A stretch of DNA of 40,166 bases, from positions 1-40,166 of the forward strand of contig JBDROX010000006.1 of NCBI GenBank assembly GCA_043809645.1, read 5' to 3'. A program made the position numbers and the translations under genes. Origin of the DNA: JBDROX01 sp043809645. GTDB taxonomy: Bacteria > Patescibacteriota > Patescibacteriia > Magasanikbacterales > UBA922. The notes below the pieces were generated by a model. That model made no database searches, was not told the origin of the DNA, and worked only from the letters and a program-made list of their open reading frames with translations. This document shows positions 6,209 to 12,793 of this stretch, piece by piece (position 1 is the stretch's first letter; the number at the start of each line of letters is the position of its first letter).

Positions 6209-7651
6209 ATGTTCGATTTGGTTAGCCGTGTGCGGCAGCTCATTGCGGGTGATGTACTCAGAAAGACTCTTGAGGTCCACATCCACGATGCAAAGAGTGA
6301 TTTCCCTCACCTAGGGAAGGTGGAAGGGATCAAGCTCTACTGCTTTCGTTCCTGTTTGCTGCCAGGCATCGCGTTTGTTCTCGGCCGGCGGGATGCGGAT
6401 AGCGCGCTTTGGTTCGAGGACCTGCAGCGTGCAGGCGTGGGTGCGAGTGAGACCTACTGGATCGAGCCAGAAGAAGGTGTCGATAGTCTCTATCAGGCGG
6501 TCCTCAGCGACCGTCGGGCAGTGGCCGCTATCTACGAAGTGCTCCGGGCAGGAGGGAAGATCGATCTCTTCTGTTCATCAAAGGGCGCAGAGGTCTTCTG
6601 TGAAGATCTCAAGGTGTCCATCCTGAACTACAGCCTTACTGTTGACGAGACACCGATCGAGTTCGATCGGGCAGCACATCTCTCTAATCCAGACCGCCGT
6701 GCGAGCATGGTCTGGAACGACAAGCTGCGCTCTCGTGAAGCAGCGGTCAAAGGCAAGAATACGCGAAAGATCTACCCCCAGCACACTATCTGTCGGAATG
6801 AGCAGGAGCTGATGGAGGCTGTTCGAGTCTATGCCATGCGACGTAACTACGTTGTGAAGCTCGACCCAAATGCTGCCAGCACCGAGCAGATGCACTTTTT
6901 CCGCAAGGGGGTGGTGCCAGACTTCGGAGAGATGCTGGCGAGTTGGAATCCAGAGGGTGGGGCTATCGTCGAAGGATTCGTCCCACATGTCCCGGCATCC
7001 CTTACCTTTGAGATCAGTGAGGGGCAGGCTATCTTTCTTTATGCCTCCCTGCAGAAGCTCAAGGGGATTCCTTCCGGACGAGTGATCACTGTGGAAGACA
7101 TCGAGGCCGATGATCGTGGTGGGCACGAAGGTAACTTCGTGGGCTCCTATGGCCAGGATCTCGGTGATCTCAAGTGGGTAGAGATCGAGCAGGCCATCCT
7201 GTTTGTGCGGCCCATGCTGAGGAAGGTCATCGAAAGTGGCTATGTCGGCCGCATCAACATGGATTTGGCCATGCTTGGAGGGGGACAGGTCAAGAAGCTC
7301 GAGTTCAACGCGAGGAACTCACACAGTACGTATACTGCTGCAGTCCAGATGGCAGTGGCAGGCAGATTCGTAGATGGCCATGCTGTGGTCTACGCCGGGA
7401 ACGTGGATCATGTGAGTGAGACCATCACCTCTTACGCTGCTGCCCGCGCCATGCTCGAACGGCATGGATTGCTCTACCGAGGAGGAGCACAACCCGGTGT
7501 TCTTCTCTATCACGCGCCTTTGCTCGCCCACGGCTTGCAGAAGTGCGGCATCGTCGCGATCGGTCATACGATGTTGGAGGTGCAGGCCTTCGCACATCGC
7601 GCGACGATGCTTCTGCGGAACTCCCAGATGTCACTGGACTTGGCTGGCTAG
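6209..7651 (+). CDS. ATP-grasp superfamily protein, probably horizontally acquired
   Basis: 480 residues. An N-terminal domain (about 1-185) precedes an ATP-grasp region: a lysine strand NYVVKLDPNAAST near residue 215, a second nucleotide-binding strand GAIVEGFVPH, and the metal-binding strand GRINMDLAMLGGGQVKKLEFNAR (split here by family knowledge: D, E and N ligands) followed by NSHSTY near residue 370. Such enzymes join a carboxylate to an amine or thiol through an acyl-phosphate. The layout recalls ATP-grasp peptide ligases with an N-terminal pre-ATP-grasp domain such as PGM1, but that link is only suggestive. Codon third positions are strongly GC-biased, unlike all neighbours, and it has its own strong SD and terminator. 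It is a single-gene transcription unit of foreign character. Confidence 0.7.
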   Translation: MFDLVSRVRQLIAGDVLRKTLEVHIHDAKSDFPHLGKVEGIKLYCFRSCLLPGIAFVLGRRDADSALWFEDLQRAGVGASETYWIEPEEGVDSLYQAVLSDRRAVAAIYEVLRAGGKIDLFCSSKGAEVFCEDLKVSILNYSLTVDETPIEFDRAAHLSNPDRRASMVWNDKLRSREAAVKGKNTRKIYPQHTICRNEQELMEAVRVYAMRRNYVVKLDPNAASTEQMHFFRKGVVPDFGEMLASWNPEGGAIVEGFVPHVPASLTFEISEGQAIFLYASLQKLKGIPSGRVITVEDIEADDRGGHEGNFVGSYGQDLGDLKWVEIEQAILFVRPMLRKVIESGYVGRINMDLAMLGGGQVKKLEFNARNSHSTYTAAVQMAVAGRFVDGHAVVYAGNVDHVSETITSYAAARAMLERHGLLYRGGAQPGVLLYHAPLLAHGLQKCGIVAIGHTMLEVQAFAHRATMLLRNSQMSLDLAG

Positions 7652-7687
7652 ACAGCTAGCGGTCTGCGGGATCAGGGAAAAGGGGGT

Positions 7688-7715
7688 GTGAGGACAAGCG
7701 CCTGCTCGTCCTCAC
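7688..7715 (+). terminator. Terminator of the ATP-grasp gene
   Basis: Stem GTGAGGAC/GTCCTCAC with inner AGC/GCT pairs, followed by CACTCTTTTCT. It is only 36 nt after the stop codon and of the same GC-rich character as the gene. Confidence 0.65.
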
Positions 7716-7752
7716 CACTCTTTTCTGAGTCATAATTGGTTCACAAAAGAGT

Positions 7753-7779
7753 AAAAAAGACCTGAAAATGGTCTTTTTT
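7753..7779 (+). terminator. Rho-independent terminator
   Basis: AAAAAAGACC/GGTCTTTTTT with a 7-nt loop and a following T-run. It insulates the ribosomal operon promoter that starts nine bases later. Confidence 0.8.
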
Positions 7780-7787
7780 TGCTTGTG

Positions 7788-7816
7788 TTGACATAAAATA
7801 CTGCCTCTGATATAGT
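7788..7816 (+). promoter_or_regulatory. Strong sigma70-type promoter of rpsF-ssb-rpsR
   Basis: TTGACA (7788-7793), exactly 17 nt, TATAGT (7811-7816). Transcription would start near 7823, so the ATG at 7817 cannot be used and rpsF must begin downstream, at 7886. Confidence 0.85.
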
Positions 7817-7885
7817 ATGTCTGCTTATTACGTATTTCGTCTCAAGGGTCGAACGAGACAATCTAGTTCTAAGAACAATTATATT

Positions 7886-8452
7886 ATGAAACACTACGAA
7901 ACAATGTGTGTCATCCCTGGGACTCTTTCTGAAGAAGAAACTGCACCAATCATGGAGAAGGTGAAATCAATTATTTCATCAGAAGGTGGTGAAGAAATTT
8001 CTATCGAAGAGAAAGGAAAGAGTAGGCTCACATATCCAATGAAGCATATCAGATATGGGTATTTCTATATTGTCCAGTTTCAATCAGAACCAAGTACTGT
8101 CTCTTCTATAGAGAATAAACTTGGACTGATTCCAGAACTACTTCGTCACCTCATCAATAATTTCGATCCAAAACGCAGAGCAGATAATGAGGCAAGTCTT
8201 CAAAATTTGCAAAAGCGAAAGGCAATGGACTTCTCCAAACCGCAGGAAGCGATAAAGGAAGAAGTCGTCGAAGAAAAAGTAAAAGAGAGTGTTCTTGAGA
8301 TGGAGGAAGTAAAAGAAGTCATCGAAGAGAAAAAAACAGAAGAGCCTGTAGAAGAGGCTCCTGCAAAAGAAGAAAAGAGAGAAAAGGTTGATATGGAAGA
8401 GATTGGAAAGAAGCTCGATGCACTTCTCGACGGAGATCTCGGTAATGTTTAA
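7886..8452 (+). CDS. rpsF: Ribosomal protein bS6
   Basis: A 188-residue small-subunit protein; bS6 binds bS18 and 16S rRNA in the platform. The first ~100 residues (MKHYETMCVIPGTLSEEE.., with FYIVQFQSE and a conserved LRHLI segment) are the S6 fold. About 85 further residues form a Glu/Lys/Val-rich low-complexity tail ending EEIGKKLDALLDG, longer than the classical 95-135 residue protein. ATG 7886 is chosen from homology and because the promoter's -10 overlaps any longer start. It is first in the conserved rpsF-ssb-rpsR operon. Confidence 0.95.
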   Translation: MKHYETMCVIPGTLSEEETAPIMEKVKSIISSEGGEEISIEEKGKSRLTYPMKHIRYGYFYIVQFQSEPSTVSSIENKLGLIPELLRHLINNFDPKRRADNEASLQNLQKRKAMDFSKPQEAIKEEVVEEKVKESVLEMEEVKEVIEEKKTEEPVEEAPAKEEKREKVDMEEIGKKLDALLDGDLGNV

Positions 8453-8487
8453 TTCACAAAGTATATTTATCTTTAATCTATCATTCT

Positions 8488-8931
8488 ATGGATCTCAATA
8501 GAGCGACAGTGCTTGGACGGCTCACGCGCGACCCAGAAGTACGTACAACCCCTTCAGGGAAAACAGTTGCTAATATAGGTGTTGCAACTGGACGAGTCTG
8601 GACAGACCAGGCTGGCGCAAAACAAGAAAAAACTGAGTTTCATAACTGTGTGCTGTGGGGGAAAATTGGTGAGATTGCTGGTCAGTATCTGAGTAAAGGA
8701 AGAAAAGTGTATGTAGAAGGACGTCTGGAAACTCGAGATTGGACTGGAAAGGATGGGGTGAAACGATATCGTACAGAGATCATTGTTGATAACCTTATCA
8801 TGCTCGACGGTCCACGAGGGGGCGGTCAAGGAAGTGCAAACGCAGGAATGCCACCAATGCCTTCTGAAAACAGTTCTCCATCATCAGAACCAGAAGAGGA
8901 GGAAATAAAGGTTGAAGATATTCCATTTTAG
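8488..8931 (+). CDS. ssb: Single-stranded DNA-binding protein
   Basis: 147 residues. The N-terminal OB-fold (MDLNRATVLGRLTRDPEVR.., residues 1-110) contains the typical VEGRLETRDWTGKDG loop. A Gly/Pro/Ser-rich linker follows, then an acidic tail ending VEDIPF, the conserved tip that docks repair and replication partners. It sits 35 nt after rpsF and 15 nt before rpsR, the usual bacterial arrangement. Confidence 0.96.
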   Translation: MDLNRATVLGRLTRDPEVRTTPSGKTVANIGVATGRVWTDQAGAKQEKTEFHNCVLWGKIGEIAGQYLSKGRKVYVEGRLETRDWTGKDGVKRYRTEIIVDNLIMLDGPRGGGQGSANAGMPPMPSENSSPSSEPEEEEIKVEDIPF

Positions 8932-8946
8932 GATAAGAAAATCACT

Positions 8947-9168
8947 ATGGCACAAAAGAAAAGACAGACAAAACCATGCTTCTATTGCCAGAATAATCTA
9001 CATGAGGTTGATTACAAAGATATTCAGACACTCAGACGTTTTATTTCTTCATATATGAAGATTGCGCCACGACGCAGAAGCGGGCTCTGTGCTCTCCATC
9101 AACGAAAGGTATCAAGGGCAGTGAAGCAGGCACGAATTGCCGGACTTATGGCATTCGTTTCAAAATAA
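8947..9168 (+). CDS. rpsR: Ribosomal protein bS18
   Basis: 73 residues, normal length. The core RRFISSYMKIAPRRRSGLC is typical of bS18. Cysteines and a histidine (CFYC near residue 11, C and H in LCALHQRK) suggest the zinc-binding form of the protein. It is last in the operon and is followed directly by a perfect terminator. Confidence 0.96.
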   Translation: MAQKKRQTKPCFYCQNNLHEVDYKDIQTLRRFISSYMKIAPRRRSGLCALHQRKVSRAVKQARIAGLMAFVSK

Positions 9169-9188
9169 AAAATTGAAATTCGAGTAAC

Positions 9189-9214
9189 AAAAAAACTCCG
9201 AAAGGAGTTTTTTT
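9189..9214 (+). terminator. Rho-independent terminator of rpsF-ssb-rpsR
   Basis: Perfect 11-bp stem AAAAAAACTCC/GGAGTTTTTTT with a GAAA tetraloop. It also reads on the minus strand and so may end the converging DUF1294 transcript. Confidence 0.9.
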
Positions 9215-9225
9215 GTTTGAAGAGT

Positions 9226-9522
9226 TTAATAAGAAATCAGCAAATAGATAAGGAGTGTCTGTGCTGCAATGACGAGGCCAAGTATTGTTTGGAATGAGAC
9301 TTTTTTTGTTTTGTGACGAAATGTATTCATGGCAAAGAGTGCTCCAACACTTCCACCCAGGATAGCGAGGAGAAAGAGTGTTTTTTCTGGGATTCTCCTA
9401 TGACCAAGTCTGGATTTCATTTTATCAAAACCAAAATACAAAAAAGTGACCACGTTGATTATGAGAAGATAAAAGATCAGTATATTTATTGAAAGGGAGA
9501 GTGAGTGGAAGTATTCAATCAT
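9226..9522 (-). CDS. DUF1294 family small membrane protein
   Basis: 98 residues with three hydrophobic segments (about 10-30, 48-65 and 78-96). Between the first two lies FGFDKMKSRLGHRRIPEKTL, the hallmark of DUF1294, where a Lys/Arg-rich loop with a conserved RRIPE follows helix 1; GGSVGALFAM and RHKTKK are also typical. Function is unknown in the family. It is last in a minus-strand run ruvB - small membrane protein - PH protein - DUF1294. Confidence 0.85.
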   Translation of the reverse strand: MIEYFHSLSLSINILIFYLLIINVVTFLYFGFDKMKSRLGHRRIPEKTLFLLAILGGSVGALFAMNTFRHKTKKVSFQTILGLVIAAQTLLIYLLISY

Positions 9523-9528
9523 AGTAGA

Positions 9529-10086
9529 CTACATTGATTCCTCACGTTCCTGAGCATAGTGAAACTTTCTGTCTTCATCAGCGAGGTGTACCAGGCTTTC
9601 CCGAATACCATTGGGATTTGCAACATCTCTGAAGACAATATCAAGATTTGATGATGCTGTTTTTACTGTTACGTCACCATAGTTGAATAGTGTTGGAAAG
9701 ACACCTGAAATATGAGCACTTACATCCTGAATGCGGAAGAGATCAAGTTCGGTGGAGGTTCTTCGGAAGAGTCCGTGTTGCTCCATATCCACAATTCTAT
9801 CATTCGTAACAATCCACAGGTCGAGATAATAGTCTATAAAATACCCATAAAAGAAGAGGTATACACTCAGAAAGTACACACTTGCACCGAGGACGAGCAT
9901 CGGATACACAGTTGGACTATCGAGGAGTTCTGGAAAGAGATTTACAACAATAACGTACAAAATTACTGGGACACCCATGAGTACAAAAAACAAACCAAGT
10001 ATTGGAATAAACGTCATGGGGTGGCGTCTGAGATGATGAACAATCTTCTCGTACTTTTTTTTATTTATAACTTGATTGAGATACAT
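9529..10086 (-). CDS. PH-domain (bPH2/YdbS-like) membrane protein
   Basis: 185 residues. Two long hydrophobic helices (about 22-50 and 60-85) are followed by a cytoplasmic bacterial PH domain: WIVTNDRIVDMEQHGLF starts the domain, and the segment TSTELDLFRIQDVSAHISG with FNYGDVTVKTA is the typical bPH2 core. Such proteins are membrane-anchored and of unclear role. ATG 10086 (MYLNQV) is preferred to the upstream ATG at 10116 because it directly follows the stop codon of the next upstream gene (10088) and avoids overlap. Confidence 0.82.
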   Translation of the reverse strand: MYLNQVINKKKYEKIVHHLRRHPMTFIPILGLFFVLMGVPVILYVIVVNLFPELLDSPTVYPMLVLGASVYFLSVYLFFYGYFIDYYLDLWIVTNDRIVDMEQHGLFRRTSTELDLFRIQDVSAHISGVFPTLFNYGDVTVKTASSNLDIVFRDVANPNGIRESLVHLADEDRKFHYAQEREESM

Positions 10087-10087
10087 A

Positions 10088-10342
10088 CTAGAAAATATCA
10101 CTGAACCATTCTGCACTGAGAAGTGTCACTGGTATCTGCCAGTCCACGTCGACAAGGAGGTTTATGGTAAAGTAGAGAGTCAACATAGTAAGTGTAAAAA
10201 CGAAAAATGTCATGAAAAAACTTGCCATGGTAAAGGATGCACTGGCAACAATATGGTAGAGGTTAACAATTGAGAATACTGAAAAAATTGCCAAAAAGAT
10301 AAGATAGGCAAAAAGGATTACGTAGAGTGGTATGGAGATCAT
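10088..10342 (-). CDS. Small membrane protein between ruvB and the PH protein
   Basis: 84 residues, mostly hydrophobic, with two or three membrane helices (MISIPLYVILFAYLIFLAIF.. about 3-25, 33-60). Its ATG overlaps the ruvB stop codon (ATGA at 10342-10339), and its stop is one base from the start of the PH-domain gene. Tight coupling on both sides argues that it is a real gene. The family is not named by me; the function is unknown. Confidence 0.7.
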   Translation of the reverse strand: MISIPLYVILFAYLIFLAIFSVFSIVNLYHIVASASFTMASFFMTFFVFTLTMLTLYFTINLLVDVDWQIPVTLLSAEWFSDIF

Positions 10343-11370
10343 GTGAGATTCGAATTTTTTATATGGTCGTGAGCCTGCTTTGTTGTTTTCCTTCCTCTCG
10401 GTGTTCGTTCAATCATGCCGATCTGCAGGAGGTATGGCTCATAGATAGTCTCTAAGGTGTCAGTGTCTTCGGCTATTGCAGCAGAAAGTGTCCCGAGACC
10501 TACTGGACCACCATCAAATGTTTCCATAATTGTTCTGATAACCTGCCTGTCAACATCGTCTAGTCCAAGGTGGTCAATGCGCAGGAGCGAGAGTGCATTT
10601 TCAGTGATGCTTTGGTTTATTATACCATCCCCGCGTACTTGTGCATAATCTCTGACACGCCGTAGGAGTCTGTTGGCAACGCGTGGTGTCTGCCTCGCAC
10701 GACTCGCAATGCGCCTGCAAGAATCAATATCCATATCGATCTCGAGCGTTGCTGCATTTCTAGAAAGAATATGTTCTATGTCTGTATTTTCGTAGTACTC
10801 GAGATGGAAGATGTGACCAAACCTGTCTCGCAGTGGTCCAGATAGTAGATTCATCTTTGTGGTGGCACCAATGAGGGTGAACCGTTCGAGTGGCATTCGA
10901 AGTGTCCGTGCTGCTGGCCCTTTTCCAATAATAATGTCGAGGGCATAGTCTTCCATTGCGCTATAGAGCACTTCTTCAATTGTCTTATTCATTCTATGTA
11001 TCTCGTCGATGAAAAGAACGTCGCCCTTTCCAAGATTAGAAAGAATAGCAGCAAGGTCTCCAACTCTTTCGAGCGCTGGTCCGGCTGTCGTTTTGATCTC
11101 AGAACCCATCTCATGGGCAATAATATGCGCAAGCGTTGTCTTTCCTAGACCAGGATTTCCATAGAGGAGTACATGTTCTATTGCTTCGTCTCTTGCTTTG
11201 GCAGCCTCAATTGAGATATTTAGAGGTTCCTTAATTTTTTTTTGTCCAACAAAATCTACGAGTGTTTTCGGACGTAGTGTTCGCTCTATCTTGATCTCTT
11301 CCTCTGTTTCTTCTGGGGCGATGAGCCGTGGATTGAGGTCTTCGTCGAGGCTATATTGTTCTTCTGTCAT
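10339..11370 (-). CDS. ruvB: Holliday junction branch migration ATPase RuvB
   Basis: 343 residues, normal length. It drives branch migration of Holliday junctions with RuvA. The N-terminal linker PKTLVDFVGQ, Walker A GNPGLGKTT (71-79), Walker B VLFIDEIHRM (118-127), sensor 1 TLIGATT, the arginine-finger motif GPLRDRFG, and a C-terminal winged helix (LLQIGMIERTPRGRKTT) are all intact. The frame is open further upstream, but the RuvB fold begins at ATG 11370. No ruvA or ruvC is adjacent. It leads a minus-strand operon of membrane proteins. Confidence 0.96.
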   Translation of the reverse strand: MTEEQYSLDEDLNPRLIAPEETEEEIKIERTLRPKTLVDFVGQKKIKEPLNISIEAAKARDEAIEHVLLYGNPGLGKTTLAHIIAHEMGSEIKTTAGPALERVGDLAAILSNLGKGDVLFIDEIHRMNKTIEEVLYSAMEDYALDIIIGKGPAARTLRMPLERFTLIGATTKMNLLSGPLRDRFGHIFHLEYYENTDIEHILSRNAATLEIDMDIDSCRRIASRARQTPRVANRLLRRVRDYAQVRGDGIINQSITENALSLLRIDHLGLDDVDRQVIRTIMETFDGGPVGLGTLSAAIAEDTDTLETIYEPYLLQIGMIERTPRGRKTTKQAHDHIKNSNLT

Positions 11371-11468
11371 AGTACTCGTATTGTAGCTTGTGACATGTAA
11401 AAAGACAAGAAAATAATGTAAAAGGATATAGTTTCCCAGGTGAGCTGGGAGAGAAATGCTTCGCAATA

Positions 11469-11497
11469 TTGTTCTACATGAAAAAAAAGTGTATAAT
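11469..11497 (+). promoter_or_regulatory. Promoter of the surface protein gene
   Basis: TTGTTC (11469-11474), 17 nt, a perfect TATAAT (11492-11497), then 31 nt to ATG 11529. Confidence 0.6.
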
Positions 11498-11528
11498 GGA
11501 AATAGTTTTAACGCTTTAATATATTTGT

Positions 11529-12551
11529 ATGGCAAAAATCAAAGAAAGTACGATGCAGCTCACCATAGCAATATTGTTAGGTATTATTGGACTTATTATT
11601 TTACTTGTCTTTTTTGTTATTAGGTCTCAAGCAGATGATGCTACAACATCCGGACAGATTGAAAATTCTCTCCCAACAGTAGAGTTAATTCAGCTAGGGG
11701 ACAGTGCAACTACGAATGAAATATTATTGGATGGTTTTTTGGATTTGTATGAAGACACAACGCGAACAGTGTATCTCAACGGTGTGTATCAGGATCTAAA
11801 TGGATGTGAGGATGTTGATAATGTTACCCCACCTGCTAATTCCTTGATAGGACTTGTTACCAGAGAGGATATTGCTTGGACTGGCCTCTACGCTACTAAT
11901 GGTACAAGCACTTACCTAGGATTCGAGGAGTATGGTGGGTGTACCATCAACTGTACTCCTGGAAATGTTACTTCTTCATTCTATTGTCCTATTGATATCT
12001 ACCATTTTGCAGATGCAACGGATGTTGGCGAACACGAATTAGATGTGTGGGCTGTGAATGTTATAGTTCAAGATTTAACACAAGCACAGGGGGGGGGACA
12101 ATGGACCTTAGGTACCACGAGCACATTTGAGATGAATACACTGGCCGCAGTCGACGTTGACACATCTATTAATTATGGAAGTGTTACAATATCTGCAACG
12201 TCTACAGAAGCAGGGCTTGAGATCAAGAATACAGGAAATGATAATACAACAGATATTACCATGAAGGGAACTGACATGGGGTGTTCCGTTGGTACTATTG
12301 ATGTTGGAGATCAATGGTTCGGGCTCATATCAGGGACACATGAGAATCAACTTAGTGATGTGTCGAGTTCAACAGTGAATCTTAATCTTGCCAAGCAGCA
12401 GTATGACAACGATGCAAATTCAAGTTATACAACTGAAGAATCTACAACCACAATTTATTGGGCGCTCAATATTACTGAGCCGACTGGCGGGGACGCAGTG
12501 GCTGGAACCTGTACAGGTACGACTACCTTATATGGGCAGTCAAGTATATAG
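11529..12551 (+). CDS. Membrane-anchored surface protein, unknown function
   Basis: 340 residues. A short basic start (MAKIKESTMQ) is followed by one strong hydrophobic helix (about 10-32, LTIAILLGIIGLIILLVFFV) and a long extracellular part rich in Thr, Ser, Asn, Gly and Asp with few Lys. Several cysteines are paired closely (CTINCTPG, C in SFYCP and MGCSVG). Composition and predicted beta-rich sequence (repeated TST/TTST stretches) resemble surface or S-layer-like proteins, but I see no named domain. The near-consensus promoter and strong terminator make it a monocistronic, probably well-expressed gene. Confidence 0.75.
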   Translation: MAKIKESTMQLTIAILLGIIGLIILLVFFVIRSQADDATTSGQIENSLPTVELIQLGDSATTNEILLDGFLDLYEDTTRTVYLNGVYQDLNGCEDVDNVTPPANSLIGLVTREDIAWTGLYATNGTSTYLGFEEYGGCTINCTPGNVTSSFYCPIDIYHFADATDVGEHELDVWAVNVIVQDLTQAQGGGQWTLGTTSTFEMNTLAAVDVDTSINYGSVTISATSTEAGLEIKNTGNDNTTDITMKGTDMGCSVGTIDVGDQWFGLISGTHENQLSDVSSSTVNLNLAKQQYDNDANSSYTTEESTTTIYWALNITEPTGGDAVAGTCTGTTTLYGQSSI

Positions 12552-12567
12552 GGACTTTTTATCAAAT

Positions 12568-12594
12568 AAAAACTCGGCAGATGCCGAGTTTTTT
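12568..12594 (+). terminator. Rho-independent terminator
   Basis: AAAACTCGGC/GCCGAGTTTT with AGAT loop and extra Ts, 17 nt after the surface-protein stop. Confidence 0.9.
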
Positions 12595-12687
12595 GTGGAC
12601 AAGTATGTAAAAGTTCATAGTGAGGAGTTCATAGTTCATAGAAAATTGGGTTAGTAGAGCAAACTTTTTTTTACCATCCACATTTGT

Positions 12688-12776
12688 TTGGGGGAGAAAG
12701 TAAGTCTGTGGTATACTATGTTTTGCTTCAATAATTTACAACATCTTGTGTCCAAAATAAAATAGTGACACAAGAT
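12688..12776 (+). promoter_or_regulatory. nrdAB promoter and inverted-repeat leader
   Basis: A possible promoter is TTGGGG (12688-12693), 18 nt, TATACT (12712-12717). Downstream, a perfect 10-bp inverted repeat ATCTTGTGTC/GACACAAGAT (12743-12752, 12767-12776) lies 17 nt before the nrdA start. It could be an operator or an mRNA hairpin. It contains ACAC/GTGT half-sites, as do NrdR boxes, but does not match the paired-box spacing I know. Confidence 0.5.
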
Positions 12777-12793
12777 ATAGTATTATACCTTTT

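Noticed and set aside
6578..7126. Antisense frame opposite the ATP-grasp gene
   Set aside because: Long antisense frames are expected in a GC-rich gene; there is no start signal or family resemblance.
7817..7885. Longer start for rpsF at 7817
   Set aside because: It would begin one base after the -10 element; the conserved S6 sequence starts at ATG 7886.
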